NCBI GenBank assembly: GCA_019095985.1
Contig: CM032664.1
Span: forward strand, 23,051,850 to 23,115,849
Length of the DNA stretch: 64,000 nucleotides
Source: Streblospio benedicti
Taxonomy: Eukaryota; Annelida; Polychaeta; Spionida; Spionidae
Direction of reading: 5' to 3'
The notes below the pieces were generated by a model. It made no database searches, was not told the origin of the DNA, and worked only from the letters and a program-made list of their open reading frames with translations. Below, in pieces: positions 37,011 through 49,100 of this stretch. Numbering within the stretch: position 1 is the stretch's first letter; every line of letters starts with the position of its first letter. The position numbers were made by a program, and so were the translations under genes.

Positions 37011-39115
37011 ATGGCTACTATTCGACCCTTGTGCTGTATCTTAGTCGTCTCTTTGATTAGTTCTCCCACATATCGTAACTCATCAAAAGTTACCTTTCCG
37101 TGGTAAGCTCCGTCTTGAAGAAGATCTATCTTTTGTTAGTTCATGAGCATTGTGTTTTGATTAGTCATGTCCTTGGATTATTTTTCTGCCTTCATGTACA
37201 ATCGTAATTAGCTATTCTGTTCTTTTAATTACCATTTTCTCAGTCATGTTTTGTGTGGGCACCCTGCATTTCAGCACGAATTTTATCATAATGATTGCAA
37301 TTATATGATATATTGCGGTATGTCACTAATTATTATCTTAATTTAGATTTCAAGTTTGCATGCTAATTTGTGCAATGATTTTTTTTCTCATTGTAGGTAT
37401 CCCAAAAAGACTAGTTACTCATCTTGAACTTAGCTTTACTACTATGTAACATACAAGAAGCAACAAACAATATGCCCCTATGCAAATCATCATTCCAAAG
37501 CTTATTCAATGCAATTTGTTTATTTTCAGATGGTATGACACACTGATGAGCAGAAGGTGACGATTAGACTGATCACTTTCGATTCCCGCACACGAACCGA
37601 ACATCTGGACATAAAATATGGAGTGAGGATGGCCATTTGCTTGCGCTGCTGCTGTAAGATGAATAGCAAGAAGCCACTTAACAGGATTAGGTGCAAAAGG
37701 CAACTGTTAACCTGCCATTGATTGGCTCCGGCCCGTGAAGAAGGGTGGTGCCCGCCAAGGTTTTGAAATATCCTCACCAAAGTATCGTATTGACAGGCGG
37801 CGAGTTTGATGGATAGATACATTACACAAATGGATATAAATGGAATGGAAAAGGCTTCTGCGACCAAAGTGGAAGAAGTACATGAGTAAAACAAGGAATG
37901 TCTTGAGATTTTCATTCACTGTGGTGTGCTGCGTGCATTGGTGTTTGTTTGCTGTGTGTTAACATTCGTAGATCACTGTTTGGGGTTTTTGTGGTAGCAG
38001 GTGAGATTATTGATGAGAAATTACTGCACGGATATTAAGTTACTCATTGTATGTCACATTCAGGAAGTGTGTTTTTGTTGGAGTGAGGTTAAATAATGGT
38101 GAAGAAGGCAAGTTAATGGATAAACTATGCTTCCTATTTTGGCCCTCGTATTGGCAATCAGAGCGCTCACTGTTTGCGATTGACGGTTATTCCGATTCCT
38201 CCTTTCATAGCCTGTCATCAAGCGTGCAGTTGCCATTTGATTTGCGCACGGGAACTTTCACATAGTGTGAGATAGACATTGTTCAATTGTATGTTGGCTA
38301 CATAGAATTACTCTGATAGACGTGTCTGTGTAGGCACCATGGAGCCAATTACAGAGACTGGGGTCTGGATATAGTGTGAAAGTCTCTGCATAAGTTATTG
38401 GATTGGCTAATCAGGTGAAAACAAGAGGGAAGAGTCTATTGATGTTGTTACTCATCTAAGAACAGTGAGGTGTGTGCGTTACATACGTCAGACAATTCGG
38501 CCAAGCCATTTGATCTTTTTGGAGAGTGAAGTGAAGTGTGTAACTTTTTGTTGGCGGATAGTGCAAGGATACAAGCCTCATATCATTGCATCCATAATGG
38601 GCCGCCTGAATATTGCATATGATTAAGGAAGCAGCCGTCCAAATTTTAGTTATGAAGCAATCTACATGAGGGCAGCACTTGAGATACAGGCCAACAGGAA
38701 ATTAAACTCCATCAGCCAATATATATAAAGTTACCCTTAAAAGTCCAATGGCACATTTTAGGGGATGAGGAAAGGATGGTATTACATGTAACTGTAGCAG
38801 CATTTACGAGTGTAAGCCGGGTGAAGACATGATAATCTCTGTTTGCTCATACGCCAGCTGAACTAGTCCCAGTAAGGTCATGCTCACTGAAGTGGAGAAT
38901 TAGTATTTTCACGAGAACTCCTACCAATCTACACTACTTAATGAGGATAAAGGCGAGCAGCAGATGAGAAATCACTCTAGTTTTGTGAATTGTGCTAAAG
39001 GCTCTTGCTGCAGTGGTGTCTGGATTAAATGGGCTGACGAAGTGAAAGCCGCAGTCAATGTGTGTGATTAATGGTGCTGTGCATTATTATTGTGAAGAAG
39101 AGCGGCTTATGAGAA
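37011..39115 (+). promoter_or_regulatory. Upstream region and 5' UTR of the protocadherin gene
   Basis: Immediately 5' of the start codon, an in-frame stop (TGA, 39110-39112) closes the reading frame. GC rises gradually toward exon 1. No TATA box or clear transcription start is recognised. A possible acceptor (TTGCTGCAG ending at 39011) would allow a separate non-coding first exon. Several short upstream ATGs occur. The transcription start cannot be fixed from sequence. Confidence 0.35.
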
Positions 39116-40149
39116 ATGGTTTTAAATGGGGCGAAAATGTCATGGAGGATTAGCGATGCGATGGCGAGATTAGCGCCGCCGCGTGAGAATCTTATGCGGA
39201 TGCGATGGGTGCTATTGGTTGTGATATGTGTGATGGAGTGTGCTGGACAGACAGCTGACAACCCGATCCAGTATGAGTTAATGGAGGATCTTCTGCCCGG
39301 ATCAGTGGTTGGGAATATAAAAAGTGATGCAGGACTGCGTGAGAAATACACGGCCGATGTGCTGAGGACTCTGTCGTTCTCTTTTTTGACTGCGGGAAAT
39401 ATTAAGGACTACTTTGAAATCAATAACGATTCGGGGGATTTGTTAACAGCCAGAATAGTGGATCGGGATGTGATTTGTCCGCAAGCTGTGGAGTGTGTTG
39501 TGAGACTCGATATCGGCGTCCATCCGCACAAGTACTTTGAGACGATAAAGGTTGATGTGAAGATCATCGATGTTAATGATAATGCACCACAGTTTTCACA
39601 AGACCACTTGATGTACGAATTGAGCGAAGGGACCCCTCCTGGAATTTTATTCCCCATTAATCTTGCCATCGATACTGATAGTCCGAAGTTTGGAGTGAAA
39701 AGATACGAGCTCATCGCATCCTCCACCAAGTTCCAACTGTCTTTAAATAACAATGCTGACGGCTCAGTGGATTTACGCTTGGTGTTAGCCGAACCTTTTG
39801 ATCGCGAATCGCAGAATTTCTACAAGTTGCAAGTGATAGCCAAAGATGGTGGTTCGCCTCCCAAATCTGGAACGTTGACGCTGGATATCAATGTTTTAGA
39901 CGTCAATGACAATAGTCCAAAGTTTTTAAATGATACCTATAAGATATATGTGTCTGAAAATATGCAGGCGGGCAGCAAGATTGCGGAAATCCGCGCTGTT
40001 GATCCTGATGATGGTGTTAACGGAGAGGTGAAGTATAGTTTTACCTCAAGCACTCAGCGACAGTTCGGTGAACTCTTCCGTATCAATCCCAAAAACGGCG
40101 ATCTGAAGATCTTGGAGAAACTGGATTACGAGCGACAACACTACTATAG
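39116..40149 (+). CDS. Protocadherin exon 1: signal peptide, EC1, EC2, most of EC3
   Basis: Start chosen at 39116: G at -3 and G at +4, with an in-frame TGA just upstream. This leaves 30 residues before the hydrophobic core WVLLVVICVM (31-40); downstream ATGs at 39194 and 39200 would give a more usual signal peptide and are alternatives. EC1 has the pattern of delta protocadherins, with DRDVICPQAVECVV followed by FETIKVDVKI and DVNDNAPQF. EC2 ends LDVNDNSPKF. EC3 starts with VSENMQAGSKI and is cut after ERQHYY. Donor AG|GTAGGA, phase 2. Confidence 0.95.
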
Positions 40150-43100
40150 GTAGGATGTTTGTCAATTAAAGTCCTGTATGTAAAGTATTCATGAATTGAA
40201 AGGATTTTCAGTGAAATGTCAAACTAAATGCGAACTCCATTGGCCAATAATTACAGACTTATTTAGAGGTCTAATCACACTCACTAGTCCAGACCCTAAA
40301 GACCGCTTGGTAAAGTTCGTTCTATTCAGTTTAACAATGTTAGGACTATTAGGTGTGTGTTTTTACATAAAACATTTGTATAGTTCAACTCTGGTTGTTG
40401 ACATTAGTTAACTTACTCATCACTGCATTAGGGTGCTCAATGCAAATCCAAATTTCCCTCTCATCTTCCTTTTTTGAGATGAAAATTCAATATCAGTAAC
40501 ATCATCTCATGAAATCTTTCTAACATGAAGTCTGGATCTGCCTCTGGTGCTATGATTATGTGATGCTAGCGTGAGTGTCTGCTATATAAGCCAACTATAA
40601 TCACTTAAATACAGTTGAACCTGCTTGACTCAAACGTCATTCTGATAACTCAACTGTAATCACTTAAATACAGTTGAACCTGCTTGACTCGAACACTGAT
40701 AAGTGGCATTATTGATAACTTGTCCAAAAAGGCTCTGTTCAGTTAACTTAACATAAGTCATTCTGATATAATCAAAATTTCGCATATCATGAATTTTTTA
40801 TATACTCCCTTCAAGTTGGATTTGACCAGGTCCAACTGTACATAATTCGAGTGGCCTAGTAGATTTGTAAGTCATTCTGAACAGCTAGGCAATATGATAC
40901 CATTTGGTCATGGCATCAAATACGAGCATAGGCTATGTCTTATACATGACTGAGTCATCTAATGACAATCGCATAGAACCTCTTAAGGAAAGAGGATATT
41001 TTCACGTGGTCTCAATGAGAAGGTGGTTTCTTGATTGAGTTTTTTATGGTCTCTTAATGATGTGACTGCAAAATGGGCTTGTAGAGGTATTCTTATATGG
41101 AGGTTCTACTTTGTAATGATAAACATTAGAACTTCTGAATAAATTACCTGTCCAATGAGACCACCTCAATGATAAGACCATTTCTTATGATCCCGAAGCT
41201 CCAAAAAGAGACGGTTGTAAATCTCGATAAAGAGATGAATTCCATTGAGACCACTTGGGTCTAGTAGTCTTAACTAAGAGGTACTACTGTATGTTGTATG
41301 TTTAAAACCTGCTGGTCCCAAAGCTCCATAAAGAAACCAAAGTGAACCTCAATAAAATGACCACCTCTATTGAAGGCACTTTTATCTAGTCCAACGAGTG
41401 TTTGGTTGTCTTACTGTACTGAATAACGATGTATAGCAAAGCTTTTATATCAAGACCACCAGGCAGACTGGTCTTTAATGGTCGAATGGTCTCAATATAG
41501 TGGTGGTCAGTGTATAGAGGTTCTCATTTCTAATGATGTAAAAAAAAAGAATCACAAAAAGTGGTCTTATTATAGAGGTGGTCTTTGAATAGATGTGGTC
41601 TTAATTAGAAATTGTACTGTACTTTGTGACCTTGCAGACAGGTGATCCCAAAGCTCCCAAAAGAGACAGCCGTGAACCCCCTTAAAGAGACCCCTTCACT
41701 ATTGAGACCACTTGTGTCTAATCCCCTGGGATATCCTTCTGAAGAACAATGTACAGCAAAACTTTTCCATTAAGACCACCAGGCAGACTGGTCTTAAGTG
41801 GTCTTATTATAGAGGTTGTCTGTCTATAGAGGTGGTCTTGATTAGAGATTGTACTGTATGTGATGTGCTTGCAGCCTGGTGGTGGTGGCTGAGGACAAGG
41901 GAGCAGACGGTCTCCCCTCATCCACCCGCGTTGAGGTCCACGTGCATGATGAGAACGACAACCAGCCCGAGATCGTCGTCAACTCCATGACCAGCAACGG
42001 TATCGTCCAGGTGAGTACAGCCTCGTCTATTTCGGGCTCACTATTCAAGAGGGGTCATAGAGCAAAAATCTTATTGGTGATTTGCCCTGAATCTTGAATG
42101 TGAATTGTGAACAGCTTCTATTTAAGTTTGTGAAATGTAATGCAACCATTTCAATTACAATTCCTGGTGATTAGTGAAAGACAATGAAATGATTGTATCG
42201 GGGACTGATGATTTGAGAAAAATATGTTTGTGACTGGATTTTAATGAAGGCTTATATTACCCCCTCATTCAATTCACATGTTACTGAAAAATAACCTCTC
42301 ATTTTAGGTGAAACATTTCTAAAGGCCTTTAGATGATCTTTTTAGGTTCAGTCAAATCAAATTTACACGATCTTACAATTCCTAGTAAGAAAAACAGTCA
42401 TTGATTTTGGGTACAAAGTGAGTCTAACCTGGTAACTTCTTCCATTTGACATAGGCCATTCAACCCATGTAGCAAGATATTGTAACACTGGAAATATACA
42501 CTGTAAAAGTGATCACCATAAATGGATCATTGGTCTTCATGTACTAAAGATTCTATTAGATATGTGTCTAAGTACATTTTATGAACTGAAGTTCAAATCC
42601 AAATACTTTGCATGTGTACTTGAATCCAAGTATATCAAACTAATTACGGTATGTAGGAACAAATCTGACCTCTATTGAGACCATCTTGCAGTATTGCTGC
42701 CAGTTGTGACAAGTGCGCTCCATAGAGAGGTAGTCTCCCCATGGAGGTTTGTGAGACAATGAAAAATGTTCCATATATGGAGGTAGTCATAAAGTTACAC
42801 TCATGTATAGTCAAGAGTTGGTAGGCATTTGGGCAGACATGACACAAGGTGTGCTTGTCGGGTTGCTGTCCTCCCATACATTGTTCTTGTGTTACCAGTG
42901 AACATAGCATTCGGCTTCTAGGAATATATTTTACGCATAGCATTGCTTATAAATGTCCGCACTATAATCTTAATTCTTAATTCTGACTATCATATTGAGG
43001 AAAATACACTATTTATATATAAGTAATAAGTACAAACATAATGTTTGTGACTCAGACTTAGGTGGTGGGGATTGCATTTATGCCCTAGTTCAAGTTCACT

Positions 43101-46100
43101 TTTTATGATTTATTTAGAAGAATAAAATTGAATCCACAAGCAAACTTGGAAAAAACACATTAGAATACACTTTTTATGGAAACTGTTTGAAGTATGTATT
43201 TATTCCTACATATCTATTATGTATGAACCAGTGATTTTTTTCAAATTGTAGCAAGTCACTGATCATTTTCAACTCGGTTAAACATTGTGCCATAATAAAC
43301 TGTCAGATTCAAGATCCACTTGGAGAGACAAATGTAAATAAAAACATCATTACCCTAATTTCCATGGAAGTCAAATCTCAATTTGCCCATGTCAAACGGC
43401 ACATGCCTCTTGAAACAAGACTTTTTATCTTCTCAATCTATGTCTAATGCTAATGAGACAGGTCCAGGGTGTGTGGGAAAAGAGGATATGATTCAATGTC
43501 TCATTTACATTTATTTCATCGAGTTACAATAAATGAATATATTCAAGGTTTGTTGGGATAATAGAATATGATTATGTAAGTCTAGCTGAGATGACTACAT
43601 GAAATTGTGGTGAATGAGATTATCATATGCAATTGATAGGTGCGTGGAAGAGGTTCTTGGGATATATATGCACTGCCTGATTCATACAGGATATACATGT
43701 ACATGATTTTAGATTTTCAGTGTCCAGAATTGAAATTTGGTCATTTGAAATTCGGTATAATTCTGAGATATATTCATGATTGATTATTTTTATTGGCAAT
43801 ACATCCTGTTTACTTGCTCATAGATGCATCACTTAACATGACATTAACCTATTTATCATGAATATTAATTTCATCAATGATTCATGACTAGCATCACTGT
43901 CACTGATTTTGTGAAAAATTCATGAAACGCGTTTCTTAATGTTTTTGGGAATTTCCAATTTCCATCATCAGAGACTTCCTTTTTTGTGATGTTACATATA
44001 CAAATAGAAATGAATTGAATTTATTTTCAAATCAGTACTAAGTTTTCATTTTTAATCTCACAACTTTATAGTCATATGACTCATGACAGTACCAATGGTC
44101 TGAACAGATGTTTTGCATATAATTTCATGATATATACAGAAGTACATCTTTGGGCTAGATTACTATATGGAGATAAGAATCTGATATCTTGAGATTAGAT
44201 TCTCCCTGTACACTATATATTTTAAATGTTCAGAAATAGTTAGCAACTGTAGATAACTCATGCAGACGGTGATTGGTTGTACTGAAATTAACAAGAAAAT
44301 GAAAACAACCGAATTAGCATACTTCAACTCGTATCCAAGAAGTCACCTTTAAGAGAAATAAACACAGATACTACAAGAGAACACTAATGCCCCCAATTTT
44401 CCATATACGCTTTTCAAGCATGGTCCATATGGACTCCAAAACGAGACCTATTACCATGTGAATGCAGACACACTAAAAAAGCTCACATTTTACACGGGTT
44501 GCTAATATGCCAAGCACTGCCTTTTTGTTGTTTTGTGAAATCGGTAATTGTCAGTTATAAGTCCTTGTTTCTGTGATGCACGTCATACATAGAAAAGCAT
44601 TTGCTTGAAATGGGTCAATAAAGTGAAAGTATCGCCATTTGCTATGTTCTTAGTGTGCAATGATACAGTTATGGTTTGAATAGTCCTTTTCAAAATTAAC
44701 GAAAGCTTAATATTTGCTCTTTGGCAGTTTTGGAGTACTTCGCACAAGATCCCTTACCCTACTTGCGTGGCCCCATAGAACCATTGTGACAGTTCCACCA
44801 TGAAGAAATTATTTCATAGTTGCTATATGCAGGCATCAAACCTGAACACCTGACAGCTCAGCAGGGCATTACAAAAGGCAAGCTAAAACGGCTGAGGTCA
44901 ATATCTACCCACAAGTAGTTTATGACATTAATACTTGCTTGCTCGCTCACTCACTTGCTCACTCACTCACTCATCCTCTCACTCACCCTCACACCCACCC
45001 ACAAACCACTCACTCACATTCACAAACACACTCACTCGCCTACTCACTCACTTGCTCACTTTCAGGTTCGTGAGAACGAGCCTGTAGACACGTTTGTGGC
45101 TCACATCTCCGTGATCGACCAGGACGCGGGTGACAACGGGCGGGTGCGGTGTCGCCTCGACGACCTCCACTTCAAGCTCGTTGAGATGCTCGACAAAGAG
45201 TTCAAGGTAACAGAAACAACCCTTTGTTTTACTTCACTAATTTTGAGATTAATCCATTTTAAACTTACTGTCTTAATATTTTCGGACATTTTTCATGTCT
45301 ACTGTCTGAGACTTCCTTCTGTCACCAGGTGGCAGCACATGGCAGTGACATAAGACAGTAAGTGCAACTGCTCGTCCCAATTGTCCTGGATTTTATTACC
45401 ATTTTCGTTCACATTATAGATCTTAACTGTTGTGACGTTGGACTAAAATGATATCCGGCATTATTGGTACAAGCTCATACTGATATTGTGAGATTAGAAT
45501 AGACATACACATCTTATTGCCTAAAATACCATTTGTAACTTTCTATCCACATTGCAGATACATGTATTAGCTGAGCCACGAGGACATCCGGAAGTATTAA
45601 TGCCCCGCATATCAAGTGACTGACTGTAGCCTAATTTGATATACAAGTATTATTGATGTCTAGAATTTGAACTATAACCGTTCGTTCACCTTGTAGATCT
45701 TGACAGCGGTGAAGCTGGACCGCGAGGACATCCCGCAGTACAAGCTGCACATCGAGTGCACAGACCGAGGCATGCCGCGCTTCACTGCCACCGCCTCGCT
45801 CAGTGTCACTGTGCTCGACGTCAACGACCACGCGCCACAGTTCATACTCGACCGGTACGTGAGTCTGTCTGTGTGTTTGCGTGTGTGGGTGTGAGCATGG
45901 GTTGATCCGGGGTTCTTTTTGAAAGGGGGTGGGGGCGAAGGGGTTGCAACCATTGCATTTCATGGGTTTCATATAATGTATTACAAATTTCAATGATACA
46001 ATGTATTTCAATGACACAGCGATACTGTCTCTTCATGCTTACAAATCATTCTGACTCCTTCGGTCACATCCCTGACAGTTTACTCGAAAGAATGAGCCTC

Positions 46101-49100
46101 TCATGTATGCCTACAAACATGGCCATATCCTGTGTGTATAGTTGTGTAATATATGAGAATTGAGAGGCTTTGATAAATGTAATAGTCAGTAGCATCGAAA
46201 ATGGGCTTAATGTTTGAATATAAGCCCATGGGCCAATACGTGAGAATAAAAATCTTTTTCCCTGCCAAAAAAATTGATGAAAATTGATAGTTACGGGCAC
46301 CCTGAACCCAGATGAGTGACCAAAGACACGTGAAAACATAACACACCTAAAGAAATCCTGTGCTCATATACACATACGGTCATACCATGAACATGCTTTG
46401 GGCGATATTAGAAGCTCTGACACGTTTAGCTATTTTCCATCAATGGTTCAGAATGAACATCGATATAAACCTTCGACGGGAGCTTGAATCAATGTTTGAA
46501 GATATATATTTGTGTTAATCTGCATCTAGAATACACCCAAAGTGAGGATTAACAAATAATATATTTTTTCAAAACAAATCTTACCGGCATAGTTCTTGTT
46601 GCAAACGAAGCATGATTCTCTAGGAGCTTTCCACAATGCAACCTCGTTTTAATGCATTAGAAATCAATAGCGGACTCGGAGTTCGACTGTTAAATGCTTT
46701 CGGTATATCTCCAGTGCGTGAGTATGATTTATAATCGCGAACTTCCGGAGTTCAAATATTTATTAAATTAGGTTTGTACGATGTTACCATGCTATGAAAA
46801 TTCTTATGACAATGACGAATATGAAGACAGCATTGCTAGAAAAGATATGAAACTAATAATTACCATTGATGATTAAAGGAAAACATCGTGCACGTTGTCA
46901 AAAGTCAGTACACTCATCATCGCCCGCGTGGGTAGACTAGTACCGTACAGTAACATGTAAGAACCCATGGTTAAGAAACTTGGTGGCTCTATATAGTCAA
47001 AATCCAGTGCTTATTCATCGCCAAGTAGGGGGTGGGCGTAGTGTACGAATATACCCCCCTAGACTTGTAAGTGAGAACATTTTCCATTTTCAAAAGGTCC
47101 AAAAAGTGCTGTTTTTCGGTTATATACCCATGGGCTTTAATGCGCGGGAATACGGTATGTTTCTGGTGTAGGCCAGGACCAGTAATTTTTAAGATGTTCA
47201 ATTATACTACAACTACTACTTTTCAAGATTATATTATACTGGCCTAAATTATCCTCCATGTGAAGATGTGGTCAGCATATGCAGATCCAGGGAGCAATGA
47301 ATGCGGGCGTCCCTTTTTCCATAATCATATTTCAATTTTTTGACTTTTGGCATGTCCACTATAGATCGCGCTTACAAAACCCATAAGATCCCTTAAGTAC
47401 AATATACGTCTCCCCCTCCCCACCCCCTTTAAAACAATATGGATCTGCCAGTGTGGTCATCTGGCTGCCTAGTCTACGGAACTCGACTATCCCCTTCAAG
47501 AGAGTCAGTATTACCCATCCCTAGTTACTCTCACTTGTCACCACTTCTTCTGGGTCTACCTGAGGCCTTCAACTTTTGATTTACGGGACATTTTATTTGT
47601 TTTATTGGAACATGTTTGAATGGGTGATGAGCATCACGGAAAATCTCTTATCGCATAAAATCACCACTGTCTTTATTAGTGTCATCCGGTGCAAGAAAGA
47701 AGGTTTGTGTGTCATAAACAGTGCTACATTGAGCAGTGAAGCCCATTTATCATTATGGGTGCTGTGTTTTGTTTCCACTTGGAGTATTCATATTGACAGC
47801 ATTAAAGCACATACATGTATCTTGAAGCATAGATTTCTTAGCATATGGATTCATCATTGAACAGAGACAGAGAGCCAAGTGAATTTAAAGTGGGGCTGGA
47901 GAAGGGAGTACCTAGTCAGATGTTTTCATTCTTATCTCTGACTCGAGAAGTTATTTTTCAACTCTAATCTATAATCATTTAGTTTTCATGCAATATCAAG
48001 ATACATCTTGCATGCACATGAAATCTTACAATATAGAAAAATAACAGATGCGCAAGTAACCTTATAGTTACGACCCTGTAATCACCCACCCACACAAACA
48101 CCCACATTTCAGCTGTTGCGGAAATTCAACCCCCCAGAACAAATTGGTAGAAGTAGGCTTTGGAACTCTGATATATAGATAGAAATGCAATTGTGATCAT
48201 ATTTAGCTTCTCTAAGGGGGCTACCATTTATCATGGCCTATGGGGGGTATGAAAAACTTGGGATTGTGTGAAAAACTCAACATTTTTTAATCCTGGGATG
48301 CACTTTGAGGGGTGCTCCGGAAAATTGGTAGTTAATTTAGGTGGTAAGGGGCTGACGTTTTGAAGTAACTAAGGCTGGGTCCTGACAATCACAAGAGGGG
48401 GTGAGAGATTAGAAATCTCTCATTGACTGATTGTGGAGTTCCACAGAATGAGTAAGCATTAAAGAAGCCCACAAGAGATGAGGGATTTTCTTATCTCTCA
48501 GACCCTATAGTAATCACCCATGTTAATTTATCATTTTGATGTTTTAAGCGTTGTAGTGTAAGTGATTATTTATTTTTCCTCTCCGCCTCTAACCCAATCA
48601 GAATCAAGTATTTTCAGCAAACATTGGAGAAATCATTTGATGTTAGCAAATACGCATGGAACCAAAGAAACCCATTTGGATCATATAACAAGTGGACAGT
48701 CATGCCTCATTATTTAACTAAGAACAATGCACATAACAAAACCACACTTGCAGCGTAAAACTCAAAGTAGTGTCACAGCAAATTCTTAGTAATAGTAGTG
48801 TAAAACGTTTGTACTTAGCGATTTATGTCATTGATTGCGACACTCATTATATAAAATGTTACTGTGCGCGTAAGGAAAGCGTGTAATTCAAGCCACAGAC
48901 GCTTTGTACTAGACAGAAAGTGTTTTATTTTGAGCTGGTAATTAGGAAGACTGTTGAACAGGTTAAAATGTGTGTCGACAACGCCTTGAGAAAACTCAAA
49001 AGGCTTTTGAAAGGCCGTGTTTTCCGTTTAGCTGTCCTCAGTCTACAGTATAATTAATGTCAGCTTGAATTCTATTCTTTGCAGGGCATTAAAAAAAATA

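Larger units (their letters stand above)
40150..41874 (+). other. Intron 1, with GAACC-family repeats
   Basis: Holds a CAGTTGAACC-type element (about 40610-40840, including a 59-bp tandem step: 'caact.taatcactta' at 40592 and 40651). An array of related repeats spans about 40975-41862. The array reaches within about a dozen bases of the exon 2 acceptor. Confidence 0.7.

Noticed and set aside
37526-37915. 129-codon minus-strand frame in the upstream region
   Set aside because: Several overlapping frames and no recognisable product; more likely upstream non-coding DNA.
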